This document shows, in pieces, positions 26,933 through 36,620 of a DNA stretch of 64,000 bases; the stretch's first letter is position 1, and each line of letters starts with the position of its first letter. The stretch is from a bacterium (GTDB lineage: Bacteria > Planctomycetota > Planctomycetia > Kolteriales > Kolteriaceae), in NCBI GenBank assembly GCA_019748235.1, contig JAIEPU010000105.1, forward strand, positions 1 to 64,000, written 5' to 3'. Made by a program: the position numbers and the translations under genes. The notes beneath the pieces are model-generated. The model made no database searches. It saw only the letters and a program-made list of their open reading frames with translations, and was not told the origin of the DNA.

Positions 26933-28777
26933 ATGCCTTCGGAACCTCTCGCAGAACATGTTCGTCGCTTAGTTCAGAGCCGACCGGGCTGGTGGGAAAT
27001 CGATGGCTCGCGCGTCTGTCTTTTCGACGTCGAAGCGGAACTGAGCGCTTTACACTGGGCATTTTTCGACGAAGTGGGCATGAGTGCCGCCCATTTCCTC
27101 TATCTCGCGGGGCTCAGGGCCGCCGTCGAACTTACATCGACGCTTAAAAGATCGGATTTGTCCGGGGGCTTTCTGGAAGCGGGACTTCGCCTCCTTTCCG
27201 AACGAGGTTACGGACTCTTCCGCCTTGTACGTTTCGAGGACAGTGACGATATCATCGCCGTCGAAGCGTCCGCGACTCTCGAAGCATGGGCCTACCTAAA
27301 ACATCAAGACCGAGCCCATTCCCCCGTCTGTAATTACACTCGGGGCCTGCTTGCGGGCCTCGCATGCATGGCCACTGAGCCTGAGGGGACGCCGAGCCCG
27401 AATATTGTCTGCTGGGAAATCGACTGTGTCGCCTGCGGGGCGACCTGCCGGTTCGTGATTGGTTCCGCCGAGACCCTCGCGCGGCGAGGCTACCGAAATC
27501 CAGATGAGCAGCGATCTCCTCGCTGGGCTCTTGAAGTCTTGAATACTGAACTCAAGGTTTCCACCGATCAGCTTAAGGAAGCGCAGTCGCGGCTCATTGA
27601 ACGGCAACAAGCGTATGAGCATCTTCTCGATAACATGCTCGATCCGTTGCTCGTTTTGAACCGCGCGCGAAAGATTCTCTTCACGAACCTTCGGTTCCAC
27701 GAGATCACGGGACTCACACAGGAGCAGACAAGCCGATTCAACGCGCTCGAGCTCATCCATGTCGATGACAGACCGCGCGTGGATGAGGCATTTGACGACT
27801 TGATCGACGACGTTCGTCCTGCCATGACGATTTCATTCCGCGTGCAGCGCCGAGATGGAGAGGTCGTCCTCGAGTGCTCGGCTCGACGAATCATGACGAT
27901 GGGAGAAGTGGCGGTCGAAGCGATCTGCCGAGATGTGACCGAGCGGGAACGGACACGGGTCGCTCTTGAAGCGGCCAATCGAAAACTCGTGATGAAGCAG
28001 CGCGAGGCGGACAACGATCTCAGACTTGCGAAGCGCGTGCATGAGAGCTTGCTACCCAAGCCAATCGCTAACGAATGGATCAATGTCGACGTCAAATACG
28101 TTCCGGTCGATCGAGTGGGCGGAGATTATTGCCACATCGCGACGGTCGACAGCCGATACGTCGTCATCACGCTTTGCGACGTCTCCGGTCACGGCGTGGC
28201 TGCGGCATTGATGGCGTCGCGCGTGAACAGCCACCTGAGCGAGCAGGAACTCATCGATCCCGATCCCTGGGCGATCACCCGCGACATGAATGAATTCCTC
28301 TGTCGTAATTTCGGCGACACGGGCATGTTCGTTACCTTTTTGGCTGTCACCATTGATCTCAAGACGCTGACTGCACGGATTTGCGGTGCTGGTCATCCCG
28401 GCCCCATCATCTGGCGGAAGGAAACGGGGGAGACTTCGTCCCTACGAAGTCAGCATTTGCCGATCGGCATCCTGGACGATTTCCAGCGAACGCCGCACTT
28501 TGCAACAATCGAGCTCTCTCCGGGAGATCGACTGATCCTTTACACTGATGGCATCATCGACGCGACCGATCGCAAAGGACGGCCGCTTCGCCCGGCGGGC
28601 ATGGAAGAACTCGTTCACGGCGCAGGGGATGTTCCGTTATTCGAACTTGCCGATTGGCTTCTCGGCGAAGTCGCCGTCGAAGGCAAGGTCCGTGCGCACG
28701 ATGACATGACGCTTATGCTGATCGAGGTTTTGAAGCCGCTGAAGTCGCGGTCGGAGTATTCGGTGGGGACGATTTAG
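26933..28777 (+). CDS. V4R-PAS-SpoIIE (PP2C-type) sensor phosphatase
   Basis: A modular signalling protein of about 614 residues. The N-terminal V4R-like ligand domain (about 30-185) ends in EIDCVACGATCRFVIG, the conserved Glu/Cys tail of V4R. A short coiled coil (about 195-225) leads into a PAS domain (about 225-345: LLDNMLDPLLVLNRARKIL, GLTQEQTSRFNAL). After a second helix the SpoIIE/PP2C phosphatase follows (about 380-605) with metal-site motifs VGGDY, CDVSGHGVAAALM, GAGHPGP and LYTDGIIDA. It would dephosphorylate a Ser/Thr-phosphorylated partner, typically an anti-sigma-factor antagonist, in response to a small ligand. No partner gene is next to it. A GTG three bases upstream (26930) is an alternative start; AGGAAAG supports either. 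Confidence 0.88.
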   Translation: MPSEPLAEHVRRLVQSRPGWWEIDGSRVCLFDVEAELSALHWAFFDEVGMSAAHFLYLAGLRAAVELTSTLKRSDLSGGFLEAGLRLLSERGYGLFRLVRFEDSDDIIAVEASATLEAWAYLKHQDRAHSPVCNYTRGLLAGLACMATEPEGTPSPNIVCWEIDCVACGATCRFVIGSAETLARRGYRNPDEQRSPRWALEVLNTELKVSTDQLKEAQSRLIERQQAYEHLLDNMLDPLLVLNRARKILFTNLRFHEITGLTQEQTSRFNALELIHVDDRPRVDEAFDDLIDDVRPAMTISFRVQRRDGEVVLECSARRIMTMGEVAVEAICRDVTERERTRVALEAANRKLVMKQREADNDLRLAKRVHESLLPKPIANEWINVDVKYVPVDRVGGDYCHIATVDSRYVVITLCDVSGHGVAAALMASRVNSHLSEQELIDPDPWAITRDMNEFLCRNFGDTGMFVTFLAVTIDLKTLTARICGAGHPGPIIWRKETGETSSLRSQHLPIGILDDFQRTPHFATIELSPGDRLILYTDGIIDATDRKGRPLRPAGMEELVHGAGDVPLFELADWLLGEVAVEGKVRAHDDMTLMLIEVLKPLKSRSEYSVGTI

Positions 28778-28848
28778 AGACTTGGCATCGCCGCCAATTC
28801 ACATCTCCCCAAGAGCGGCTGGCGATGTCATATCCCTTACTAGCGGGG

Positions 28849-28876
28849 TGCCATGTCTCACGCTTGCGTGAGCATG
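28849..28876. terminator. Hairpin in convergent gap
   Basis: CTCACGC-TT-GCGTGAG, extended by flanking CATG on both sides, forms a hairpin between the convergent phosphatase and membrane-protein genes. A T-rich stretch (TTCCTTTCATTTTCG) follows on the plus strand, so it may terminate both transcripts weakly. Confidence 0.45.
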
Positions 28877-28935
28877 CAGAATTCCTTTCATTTTCGCTGT
28901 TTTACGAGCATGCCCGCGGCAGCGTGGCGGCATTA

Positions 28936-29640
28936 CTAGGGATCGATTTGTCGCGACTTTTGATTCGGCGATGAAAAGATGGTGAGACTGAGGTTCTCCG
29001 GCGTGAACCCTTGCGCCTTTGCCCATTCCGTCTGGCACATCAACGCGCGTTGACGTTGATAGGTTTTCTTCATCCAAAAGTACATCAGCACGAGATTCAT
29101 GATCACAAATCCCGCCCACAAAACCGTCGAGATAGGCCATGCCAAAGTCATGCTCGCAAACACGAGCGGAAAGATGAATAGAACAGGAATGATGATCCGA
29201 ATATCGGTGGCATTCTTTATGATCGCGTCAAAGAACCAAGCTTGTTCCTCGGGTGACATGTGAGCGAGGATCGCAGTTGCATCGGATGATGTGATTGAAA
29301 ACCGCGCCCCGAGCGGGCTTGGTTTCATAGGTGGAATCATCCAAATAGTCTTCGCAAGTCCGGGATCACGCCGAATTCGGCCTCGCATCCAGATTGAATA
29401 AACTTCGAACGAAACTAGGTAGACAATCATCATGGGACCAAAGAAGTCAATCGGCGAAATGCGAGTGAGAGTCACCACGGACGAAACAAGCGTGAGAAGA
29501 AACCAAACGAGGTTTACCCATAAAAACGGTCCAGAAGTAGGCACATAATGCCATTGCTCCTGCTTTCGAAACCGCCAATGAACGAGATTAGCTGCCGCGA
29601 ATAGAATCCATAGCGTGAAACACCATCCAATTGAGTCCAT
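28936..29640 (-). CDS. Hypothetical multi-pass membrane protein
   Basis: A 234-residue protein not assigned to a named family. Five hydrophobic segments are visible at about residues 5-20 (CFTLWILFAAANLVHW), 38-58 (FLWVNLVWFLLTLVSSVV), 66-84 (FFGPMMIVYLVSFEVYS), 148-166 (RIIIPVLFIFPLVFASMTL) and 170-188 (PISTVLWAGFVIMNLVLMY). A soluble loop of about 60 residues lies between helices 3 and 4, and the C-terminal tail is charged. It lies 86 bases downstream of the GT4 gene at the end of the isc operon, on the same strand, and might be read from that transcript. No functional clue beyond membrane location. Confidence 0.7.
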   Translation of the reverse strand: MDSIGWCFTLWILFAAANLVHWRFRKQEQWHYVPTSGPFLWVNLVWFLLTLVSSVVTLTRISPIDFFGPMMIVYLVSFEVYSIWMRGRIRRDPGLAKTIWMIPPMKPSPLGARFSITSSDATAILAHMSPEEQAWFFDAIIKNATDIRIIIPVLFIFPLVFASMTLAWPISTVLWAGFVIMNLVLMYFWMKKTYQRQRALMCQTEWAKAQGFTPENLSLTIFSSPNQKSRQIDP

Positions 29641-29726
29641 AGCCCTATCTCCGTCATGATGACAGAAACATGTTCTCCATCATAAGGCAAACGATAGCCG
29701 TTGCTGGCGCGTCTTATAAAAGAAAC

Positions 29727-30908
29727 TTACATCAACGACTCATACATCTCGTGCGTTCGAGCGCCGATGGCTTGCCAGGAGAATCGGCTATCGACGTCTT
29801 TCTTTGCCGCGACTCCCATTTCATCGGTCCGCTCGGGATGCGAAAGCGCGTCTGTGATCGCTTCCGCGAGGAGCGTGGTGTTCTCGGGCGGAACGACCCA
29901 TCCGGTTTGACCGGGACGAATGACTTCGGGAAGGCCACCGACCGCCGTGACGACGGCCGGGCGAGCGAACGCCATCGAAGACAGTAGGACACCGCTCTGT
30001 GTGATGTTCCGATAGGGAAGCGCGACGACATCCGCCGCCATGTAATAGCTCCAGGCATCCTTGTTCGCGATGAAATGCATATCCGCGCGATACGAGATCC
30101 CTCGTCGCTTCAGCGACGATAAATCCGGAGCATCGGCCGGTCGTGCCGGACGACCCGCCAGAAGAAGATAAGTCTTCGGGACCGACTGTGCGACCATAGG
30201 GACCGCCGACACTAAGAGATCGAGTCCCTTATACGGTTTGATGCTTCCAAAGTTGAGTACGACACGTGCATCGTCGGGGATACCGAGATAGTTCCGAGCC
30301 GTCTGACGTGTCGCTCCCGCTGGGGAATCCTCGGCTTGGAGCGGCCCGTGCGGAATCACATGTACCCGATGAACGTCGATCGCGGGATAACGCTCGAGCA
30401 AATCGCGACGGTTCGCTTCCGTGTGAACGATCAGTGCGTCACAACTTTCGTAGACACGACCCAGCCCCGACATATCCGCCCCCCCTTCATAAAGAGGCTC
30501 GACGTCGTGAACGGTATGAACGACCTTGATTCCTTCCTTCTTCAGCCTTGAGACCATCCTACGATCGAACATCGGCAATCGACTCCACTGGAAGTGGACG
30601 ATATCAGGCCGATTCTCTTTTGATGCTCGTATGCGACGAAGCAGAGATCGGTGATCGATGGGGTATCGAAACGCGCGGTATGCCTTACGGGCAACATTGC
30701 CGAATCGATCCCAATTCGCGGCTCCGCGAAAATAATGATGGTCGACTTCCACCTCCGTTGGAACGCATAGGTCCGGATCGTAAGTGAACTTGGATGTCAC
30801 GAAGCGAACGCGATCCCCTTCTCCGATGAGCGACTGGGCGAGCGCGAACGAATAGAACGGCGTCAAGTTGGCTGGATCTAGAATCCATACATTCAGCGGT
30901 CTAGGCAT
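29727..30908 (-). CDS. Glycosyltransferase family 4, translationally coupled to hscA
   Basis: A 393-residue GT-B enzyme. The N-terminal half starts with [19 protein letters not shown]. The C-terminal half has the GT4 donor-binding core [18 protein letters not shown] and the acceptor/donor loop [19 protein letters not shown] followed by [18 protein letters not shown]. It has no signal peptide, so it is probably cytosolic or membrane-peripheral. Its ATG (30906-30908) overlaps the last eight bases of hscA, giving ATGCCTAG, a classical translational-coupling arrangement. That makes it the distal gene of the isc operon, where one would expect ferredoxin. A functional link to Fe-S assembly is not obvious; fortuitous operon capture is likely. 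Confidence 0.88.
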   Translation of the reverse strand: MPRPLNVWILDPANLTPFYSFALAQSLIGEGDRVRFVTSKFTYDPDLCVPTEVEVDHHYFRGAANWDRFGNVARKAYRAFRYPIDHRSLLRRIRASKENRPDIVHFQWSRLPMFDRRMVSRLKKEGIKVVHTVHDVEPLYEGGADMSGLGRVYESCDALIVHTEANRRDLLERYPAIDVHRVHVIPHGPLQAEDSPAGATRQTARNYLGIPDDARVVLNFGSIKPYKGLDLLVSAVPMVAQSVPKTYLLLAGRPARPADAPDLSSLKRRGISYRADMHFIANKDAWSYYMAADVVALPYRNITQSGVLLSSMAFARPAVVTAVGGLPEVIRPGQTGWVVPPENTTLLAEAITDALSHPERTDEMGVAAKKDVDSRFSWQAIGARTHEMYESLM

Positions 30909-32769
30909 CGTCGATACGCTTTCCTGCCACCTCGGCCTTCACCACTGAATTCATCAGCAACTCGGCGAGTGGCCGTGTCGCTTGATCAAGTTCATCGAGG
31001 GCCGCTTGCAGTTTATCCGAATTTCGCGATTCGAGAGACGATCTAACTTTCGAAATTGCATGATCGACCGCAGACCGCTCCTCGCTCGTCAGATTACTAC
31101 CCGCTTGGGTCAATCCCTTATCGGTGGCACGGAGATTCGTCTCCGCCTTGTTCGAAAGATCGATGAAGCGTCGCTCTTCAAAGTCCACTTTCCCATGCAC
31201 GATGCTTTCACGGATCATTCGTTCGACTTCATCACGATTCAATCCCTGGCTCGGCTGAATCTCAATCGAAGCTTGCTTGTTACTTCGCAATTCGCGGGCA
31301 TTTACCTGCAACATGCCGTTGGCGTCGAGCAGAAAGGTGACGTCGATTTGCGGCAGTCCCGCCGGCATCGGGGGGATTCCCCCTAGTTTGAAGCGCCCCA
31401 GACTTCTGCAATCGCGCGCCAGTTCCCGCTCTCCTTGCAGGATGTGAATATCAACGCCCGTCTGATCATCGACAAACGTCGTGAACCGCTCGGTCGCTTG
31501 CACGGGGATGGTGCTGTTCCGTGCGATCAGACGGCTCACCGCTCCCCCCATTGTCTCGATCCCAAGGGAAAGAGGAGTGATGTCGAGAAGCAGAACCTGG
31601 CGAAGCTGACCAGCGAGAATGCTCCCTTGCACCGCTGCTCCGGCGGCTACCACTTCGTCCGGATTGATTTCCATATGAGGACGCCGGCCAAACAGTTCTT
31701 CGACGCGTCGCCGGACAATCGGTAATCGCGATGAACCACCGACCAGGACGACTTCATCAATTGCCGATGGGTCGGTTCCCGCATCGCGCAGAGCGGCCAG
31801 ACAACTCTTGAGAGTCCGCTCGATCAGTGGACCGATCAGTTTTTCGAACTCGATCCGGGTCACCGTTCGACGATAGTTGATCGATGAAACGATGAATGAT
31901 GCCGATTCGTCGCGAGAGAGGGCAATTTTGACAGCCTCGGCCGCATCACGAATCTCTTGTTTGAGGATCGGGTCCATGTCGTCAAGCGATTGACCCAACT
32001 CGCCAACGGCTAACTGCATCAATGCCCGATCAACGTCGTCGCCACCGAGATGCGTATCGCCGTGCGTGCTTAGGACCTTGAAGATCCCCGCGTGTAGATC
32101 GAGGATCGAACAGTCGAACGTACCGCCGCCGAAATCATAGACGGCAATCTTACCTTCCTTGCGGGATTCGAGCCCGTACGCCAGCGCGGCCGCCGTCGGC
32201 TCGTTGACGATGCGAACGACGTCTAGGCCCGCAATTCGACCAGCATCGCGCGTGGCTTGTCGCTGAGTTTCATCGAAGTACGCCGGAACGGTGATGACGA
32301 CTTTCCGTATGGACTTGCCCGTAGCCCGTTCCGCTCGCCGTACGACCTCTCGAAGAATGAACGAAGAAAGCTCTTCCGGGGTGTGTTCTTTCTGATCAAT
32401 TTTCACGTGGAGCACGCGGCGTCCGTCCGACGTCTCGCGCTCGATGATTTGATACGGAACGAAGGAGAGGTCTTTTCTTAGATCTTCAAGCGTTCGGCCG
32501 ATCAATCGTTTGATGCTGTAAGCGGTATGAGTCGGGTCCGCAATCGATCGAGCCTTGGCCTTTGCTCCAATCTCAACGGTGCCGTTATCAAGAAATGCAA
32601 TCGCGCTCGGCACTCGTCCGTCGCCTGACTCATCGCGCACGATGGAGGGCTGACCAGCTTTCATGAAGGCGCCCAGGCTGTACGTCGTTCCAAGGTCGAT
32701 CCCGAGAATAATCTCCGGTTCTTCCTGCGAGGCGTTCGGCTGGAGAATGGTAAGTCCAGGGTGTGCCAT
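30901..32769 (-). CDS. hscA: Hsp70-type Fe-S assembly chaperone HscA
   Basis: ATP-dependent chaperone that helps transfer clusters from IscU to apo-targets. The nucleotide-binding domain has [64 protein letters not shown] and [16 protein letters not shown]. The substrate-binding domain begins with [18 protein letters not shown] start at the ATG 32769, giving 622 residues, close to E. coli HscA (616) and with the same spacing to the GIDLGTT motif; the ORF-track residue at 32820 is a TTG inside the end of hscB. It directly follows hscB and is followed by the overlapping GT4. The assignment as HscA rather than DnaK rests on context and size. Confidence 0.93.
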   Translation of the reverse strand: MAHPGLTILQPNASQEEPEIILGIDLGTTYSLGAFMKAGQPSIVRDESGDGRVPSAIAFLDNGTVEIGAKAKARSIADPTHTAYSIKRLIGRTLEDLRKDLSFVPYQIIERETSDGRRVLHVKIDQKEHTPEELSSFILREVVRRAERATGKSIRKVVITVPAYFDETQRQATRDAGRIAGLDVVRIVNEPTAAALAYGLESRKEGKIAVYDFGGGTFDCSILDLHAGIFKVLSTHGDTHLGGDDVDRALMQLAVGELGQSLDDMDPILKQEIRDAAEAVKIALSRDESASFIVSSINYRRTVTRIEFEKLIGPLIERTLKSCLAALRDAGTDPSAIDEVVLVGGSSRLPIVRRRVEELFGRRPHMEINPDEVVAAGAAVQGSILAGQLRQVLLLDITPLSLGIETMGGAVSRLIARNSTIPVQATERFTTFVDDQTGVDIHILQGERELARDCRSLGRFKLGGIPPMPAGLPQIDVTFLLDANGMLQVNARELRSNKQASIEIQPSQGLNRDEVERMIRESIVHGKVDFEERRFIDLSNKAETNLRATDKGLTQAGSNLTSEERSAVDHAISKVRSSLESRNSDKLQAALDELDQATRPLAELLMNSVVKAEVAGKRIDDA

Positions 32770-32807
32770 CGTTTGCTTGAATGCTTCCTCTGTTCGGACT
32801 CGTGACG

Positions 32808-33458
32808 TCAAACACCACAACTCGACAGTTCGCGAAGCAGGCCGTCTCGATATTTCACCGTATTAAGTTGCTCCCGAATCGTCGCTAGCGTTGCTGTCGC
32901 GGGGGGCTCGGCCGAAGTTTCAATCTGGCGAAACATTTCACCGATCGTTCCCATCACTTCGTCCCGTTCCCGTTTGATGCGATCTCTCAATCCTTGCACG
33001 GAGGGTGAATCAAGCAGCCCCTCTTCCTTGGCTTCGTCGATCTCCATTCGAAGCTCGAGGATCTCCTCTAAAAATCCTTCCGGCATCGAACGATGCTCGG
33101 CCGCGGTCGGCCCCTCGAATAAGAAGAGAAGATATTCCGCTCGCCGGACAGGATCTTTAAGCGTCGAATACGCGTCATTGAGCGCTGCGGAAAGCTTAAG
33201 GCTCATGGCTTGCTCTTCCGCCGTGCGTGTCTGGTAAAAATCGGGATGGAGTTCTCGGCTCCATGCAAGATACCGGCGTTCCAAATCGGGTAACGCCAGA
33301 CTGAATTGAGTGGGCAGACCCAGTCGGTCGAAATGGGTTAGTTCGGAGCTTGACGGGTAAATCGTATGGCAGCTCAGACATCCGATCGGCGAATCCATCG
33401 GCTTCTGGCAATGATGACATCGTTCCGGTCGATCGACCGGCCCAGATTCACCGGCCAT
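32808..33458 (-). CDS. hscB: J-type co-chaperone HscB with N-terminal four-cysteine zinc-binding extension
   Basis: Stimulates the HscA ATPase and delivers IscU. The J domain begins at about residue 42 ([21 protein letters not shown]) with the HPD tripeptide at about 71-73 (SRELHPDFY), and the C-terminal helical bundle binds IscU. Ahead of the J domain there is a CHHC...CLSC cluster (Cys14, 17, 27, 30), an arrangement known from eukaryotic HSCB and absent from E. coli HscB (171 aa); the protein is 216 residues. The ATG at 33458 is preferred since GGGGAG lies seven bases upstream. It sits between iscA and hscA, its stop 38 bases before the hscA start. Confidence 0.93.
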   Translation of the reverse strand: MAGESGPVDRPERCHHCQKPMDSPIGCLSCHTIYPSSSELTHFDRLGLPTQFSLALPDLERRYLAWSRELHPDFYQTRTAEEQAMSLKLSAALNDAYSTLKDPVRRAEYLLFLFEGPTAAEHRSMPEGFLEEILELRMEIDEAKEEGLLDSPSVQGLRDRIKRERDEVMGTIGEMFRQIETSAEPPATATLATIREQLNTVKYRDGLLRELSSCGV

Positions 33459-33555
33459 TATCTCACTCCCCATCCGGGACAACGTTATTCACAGCCACGA
33501 CAGACGCGATCCATCGAAGTCAGCAGTCTTCGGCTTCCCCATTTTATAATGAAAG

Positions 33556-33596
33556 GAGCCGATCGCTCTCCCCATCTTGAGGAGCGGGATCGGCTC
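33556..33596 (-). terminator. Hairpin between iscA and hscB
   Basis: GAGCCGATC and GATCGGCTC form nine pairs, extended inward by CTCTCC/GAGGAG-type pairing. It lies in the 240-base gap between iscA and hscB. On the minus strand it is followed by CTTTCATTAT, a poor T tract, so partial termination, attenuation or RNA processing within the operon is more likely than a full stop. Confidence 0.5.
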
Positions 33597-33697
33597 ATCT
33601 TCCAATGAATGGCGGAACACGAACGGCTCGAAACAGCTCCCTACCCCATTCAACCTTCCAGGTCACCGTGAAAGGAACTGTGGCAAGGACCGACGTC

Positions 33698-34030
33698 CTA
33701 GACGGAGAACGAGCTTCCGCAACCGCAACTCTTCGTGGCGTTGGGGTTGTTGAAGACGAAGCCACGCTTCTCGAGGCCGTCGTAGAAGTCGACGCTCGTC
33801 CCATCGAGATAAAGGTCGCTCTTGCGATCCACCACCACCTTGACGCCGTGACATTCATAAATGTCATCCGCCAAGTCATCATGCTTGGTGTCAAAGGTTA
33901 GGCTGTACGAAAATCCACTACAACCGCCGCCAGCGACTCCGACGCGAAGCATCGTCTCTGCCGGGAGGTTTTGCTCCTGGATAATCTTCAAAACTTCCTG
34001 AGCCGCCTTTTCAGAAACTAACACGGCCAT
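33698..34030 (-). CDS. iscA: A-type Fe-S carrier protein, IscA/HesB family
   Basis: Accepts and hands on Fe-S clusters or iron. The 110-residue protein has the family's three conserved cysteines: one in [12 protein letters not shown] and two in the C-terminal [10 protein letters not shown]. The start is the ATG at 34030 with GAGGG nine bases upstream; the ORF-track start adds MRACC, which looks non-coding. It lies downstream of iscU and upstream of hscB in the isc operon. ErpA and SufA are close relatives, so the name follows the operon position. Confidence 0.95.
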   Translation of the reverse strand: MAVLVSEKAAQEVLKIIQEQNLPAETMLRVGVAGGGCSGFSYSLTFDTKHDDLADDIYECHGVKVVVDRKSDLYLDGTSVDFYDGLEKRGFVFNNPNATKSCGCGSSFSV

Positions 34031-34126
34031 GCAACAAGCCCTCACTACTCGATTCGCTCAATCGGGGAGCCTACCCGGCTCACTCCGTTATCTTAGGTCT
34101 GAATGACTGTTCACACAAGTCCGGTG

Positions 34127-34543
34127 CTATTTCGCCTCGGCACTGGCAAGCGTCTCCACCGGAGCCTGCTGTTTTTGCTTGTAATCCTTGAGAGCGGCCT
34201 TAATGGCATCCTCGGCGAGGACCGAACAATGCACCTTCACCGGAGGTAGGCTGAGTTCTTTGACGATCTCAGTGTTCTTAATCCCCTCCGCCTCGGCCAA
34301 AGTCTTTCCTTTGAGCCATTCGGTCGCCAAACTGCTCGAGGCAATCGCGCTGCCGCAGCCGAACGTCTTGAACTTGGCGTCTTCAATGACACCTAGTTCA
34401 TTGACCTTGATCTGCAACTTCATCACATCGCCGCACTCGGGAGCCCCGACGACGCCAGTCCCGACTTTCGGATCGGCTTTGTCGAAGCTTCCAATGTTGC
34501 GGGGGTGATAGTAGTGATCGAGTACCTGCTCGCTGTACGCCAT
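34127..34543 (-). CDS. iscU: Fe-S cluster scaffold protein IscU
   Basis: Scaffold on which IscS-derived sulfur and iron are assembled. The three ligand cysteines and the aspartate are present: Cys37 and Asp39 in APECGDVM, Cys63 in FGCGSA, Cys106 in VHCSVLAEDAI. The HscA-recognition motif LPPVK is present at 99-103, which matches the co-occurrence of hscA. At 138 residues it is a little longer than E. coli IscU (128) owing to a C-terminal Gln/Ala tail. It lies 141 bases downstream of iscS. Confidence 0.97.
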   Translation of the reverse strand: MAYSEQVLDHYYHPRNIGSFDKADPKVGTGVVGAPECGDVMKLQIKVNELGVIEDAKFKTFGCGSAIASSSLATEWLKGKTLAEAEGIKNTEIVKELSLPPVKVHCSVLAEDAIKAALKDYKQKQQAPVETLASAEAK

Positions 34544-34562
34544 GACTGCATCCCCTCAAACG

Positions 34563-34580
34563 CCGCGGACTCGTCCGCGG
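34563..34580. repeat. GC-rich palindrome between iscU and iscS
   Basis: CCGCGGAC-TC-GTCCGCGG is a perfect palindrome in the 141-base gap between iscS and iscU. It could be a transcript-processing or stabilising hairpin that sets different levels of IscS and IscU. No T tract follows on either strand, so it is not a terminator. Confidence 0.5.
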
Positions 34581-34684
34581 AATAACACTCTCACGAAACC
34601 ATGCCCGATCAGGGCTCGTCACGCTGTTTCCTCATTGCCTCACCCCATACTCATGAGCGAAGCCTGAGCAACTCGCGGGAAAGA

Positions 34685-35902
34685 TTAGTGCCCTGCCCAC
34701 TGGACAGTCGACAAATCGATTCCCTCTTGAGCCATCTCGTAGAGAGGGCTCATCTTTCGCAAATGATTCACTGCTTCGGCCACCTTTTCGATGGTCATAT
34801 CGATATCGGCCTCGGTGTTGAATCGACCGATGCCAAACCGAAGGCTGGAGTGAGCCAATTCGTCGCCGACTCCAAGGGCCCGAAGAACGTAGCTCGGCTC
34901 CAGGCTCGCTGAGGTACAAGCAGAGCCAGAACTGCAGGCCACATCCTTGATTCCCATCATCAACGCTTCTCCCTCGACCCAAGCGAAGCTCAGGTTCAGG
35001 GTGTTGGGAAGCCGTTCAGTCGGATGTCCGTTCAGCTTCACTTCTTCTAGGCGGCTGCTTAACCCTTGATGAAGCCGCTCTCTTAGTCCCAGGTAATGGG
35101 CCGTATCCTTTTCCATTTCCCGATGGCAGATTGCACAGGCCTCTCCAAGCCCGACGATGCCGGGAACGGCAAGTGTCCCGCTTCGCATTCCACGTTCATG
35201 CCCGCCGCCATCCATGATCGGATCGAGACGAACACGAGGATCTTTACGCCGAACGTACAACGCGCCCGAGCCCTTCGGACCGTAAAGTTTATGAGCCGAC
35301 ACGCTCAAGAGGTCGATTCCCATTTCATCCACGTCGACAGGTACCTTGCCGACCGCCTGGGTGGCATCGGTGTGGAAGATGACTCCTCGTTCCTTGCAAA
35401 GCTTGCCGATGGCCGAGACCGGATGAATCGTGCCGATCTCGTTATTGGCGAACATAATGCTGACGAGGATCGTGTCAGGAGTCATCACCTCAGCGAGTTG
35501 TTCGAGGCTGATTTGGCCGAACTTATCGACCGGAAGGTAGGTGACCCGGAACCCTTCCCGTTCGAGCCGCTTGCAAGGATCGAGCACCGCTTTATGCTCG
35601 GTCAAGCAAGTGATGATGTGGTTCCCCTTCTTTTGGTACATGTGAGCAACCCCCTTGATGGCGAGGTTGTTGCTCTCAGTGGAACCACTCGTGAAAATGA
35701 TCTCTTTGGGGCTGCATCCGATGAGAGAGGCGATCTGAGAACGAGCTTGATCAACCGCCTCTTCCGCTTTCCATCCGAAGATGTGATTTCGGCTAGCCGC
35801 GTTCCCGTAGATCTCGGTGAAGTAAGGAAGCATCTTCTCGACCACGCGCGGATCGGTCCGGGTGGTCGCGTTATTGTCCAGGTAGATCGGCAACATTGCC
35901 AT
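34685..35902 (-). CDS. iscS: Cysteine desulfurase IscS
   Basis: PLP enzyme that converts cysteine to alanine and passes persulfide sulfur to IscU and tRNA thiolation enzymes. The 405 residues show [16 protein letters not shown] at the start, the PLP lysine in [17 protein letters not shown], the cofactor aspartate region and the mobile catalytic loop [19 protein letters not shown], identical in character to group I (IscS/NifS) enzymes. Its start lies inside the 3' end of iscR (32-base overlap), which indicates coupled translation. An in-frame ATG two codons later is an equally possible start. Confidence 0.97.
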   Translation of the reverse strand: MAMLPIYLDNNATTRTDPRVVEKMLPYFTEIYGNAASRNHIFGWKAEEAVDQARSQIASLIGCSPKEIIFTSGSTESNNLAIKGVAHMYQKKGNHIITCLTEHKAVLDPCKRLEREGFRVTYLPVDKFGQISLEQLAEVMTPDTILVSIMFANNEIGTIHPVSAIGKLCKERGVIFHTDATQAVGKVPVDVDEMGIDLLSVSAHKLYGPKGSGALYVRRKDPRVRLDPIMDGGGHERGMRSGTLAVPGIVGLGEACAICHREMEKDTAHYLGLRERLHQGLSSRLEEVKLNGHPTERLPNTLNLSFAWVEGEALMMGIKDVACSSGSACTSASLEPSYVLRALGVGDELAHSSLRFGIGRFNTEADIDMTIEKVAEAVNHLRKMSPLYEMAQEGIDLSTVQWAGH

Positions 35903-36344
35903 GCGCGATTGTCTCCAGATTCAGCGGCACCATGCATCCTTCGGATCGACCCAAATCCTCGAGCGTGGTCGAGGATAAGACGGATAGAATCCGGTCGTGG
36001 ACCAATTTCAGTGAGCTCTTCACCGGACAGATCTCAGCGATTCCACACGCCTCGCTCTCTTCCGGACGAGCACAGCTCATCAATTGAAACGGCCCATCCA
36101 GTGCGGCAACGATTTGATCGACCGTTACCGAACTTGGCTCTTTGACGAGGCGATAGCCACCGTTGATTCCACGATGACTTTCGATGAAGCCGTGCTGACA
36201 AAGCTCCTTGAGAATGTTTGCCACGAAAGGTCGCGAAAGGCCGTACGCCTCGGCGACTTCCCGAGCGCTCGCCCCCCCCGCCGTCTTCATCAAGTGGACG
36301 AGGGCGAGGATGGCATAATCGACCTTCCGACTGATCAGCACCAT
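35871..36344 (-). CDS. iscR: Rrf2-family Fe-S-sensing regulator IscR
   Basis: Winged-helix repressor whose [2Fe-2S] cluster reports Fe-S status. The N-terminal helix-turn-helix is [16 protein letters not shown] through [18 protein letters not shown], and the wing contains [13 protein letters not shown]. Three cysteines in [19 protein letters not shown] are spaced Cys-x8-Cys-x5-Cys, fit to bind a cluster, though spacing differs from E. coli IscR (x5, x5). The ATG at 36344 has GGAGG eight bases upstream and is preferred to the GTG at 36359. The gene leads the isc operon and overlaps iscS, so autoregulation through its own promoter is expected by family behaviour. Confidence 0.93.
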   Translation of the reverse strand: MVLISRKVDYAILALVHLMKTAGGASAREVAEAYGLSRPFVANILKELCQHGFIESHRGINGGYRLVKEPSSVTVDQIVAALDGPFQLMSCARPEESEACGIAEICPVKSSLKLVHDRILSVLSSTTLEDLGRSEGCMVPLNLETIAHGNVADLPGQ

Positions 36345-36412
36345 TACTCGAACCTCCACACAGGAGGGGAATAATGGTGACTCTTCAGCCAGCCATTCTT
36401 CTCACCCTCACC

Positions 36413-36441
36413 ATAATAGTATCGATGAGGTGCTATATCAA
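36413..36441 (-). promoter_or_regulatory. Sigma-70-type promoter of the isc operon
   Basis: On the minus strand TTGATA (36436-36441) and TATTAT (36413-36418) are separated by exactly 17 bases, about 70 bases upstream of the iscR start. This is a near-consensus housekeeping promoter. An ATCGAT pair occurs around it (spacer and just upstream), which may belong to an operator, but I could not match a full IscR site. Confidence 0.72.
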
Positions 36442-36620
36442 CACTTTGATCATCGATTCCAAAAACATCCAATGCGTCAGGAGCGTCGGGCGCACCTGTC
36501 GCAAAGGGGATGTACCTAAAATGTTATCAAGAAAAAACGACGGGGAAAAGCGAAAGGCTGGAAGCATCAAAAGGGAGCGACAATTTCACCGATCAACGAA
36601 AGTGATGAAACCATACCGAT

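Noticed and set aside
35096-36145. 349-residue plus-strand ORF across iscS and iscR
   Set aside because: Antisense shadow of two confidently assigned genes; the composition is not protein-like.
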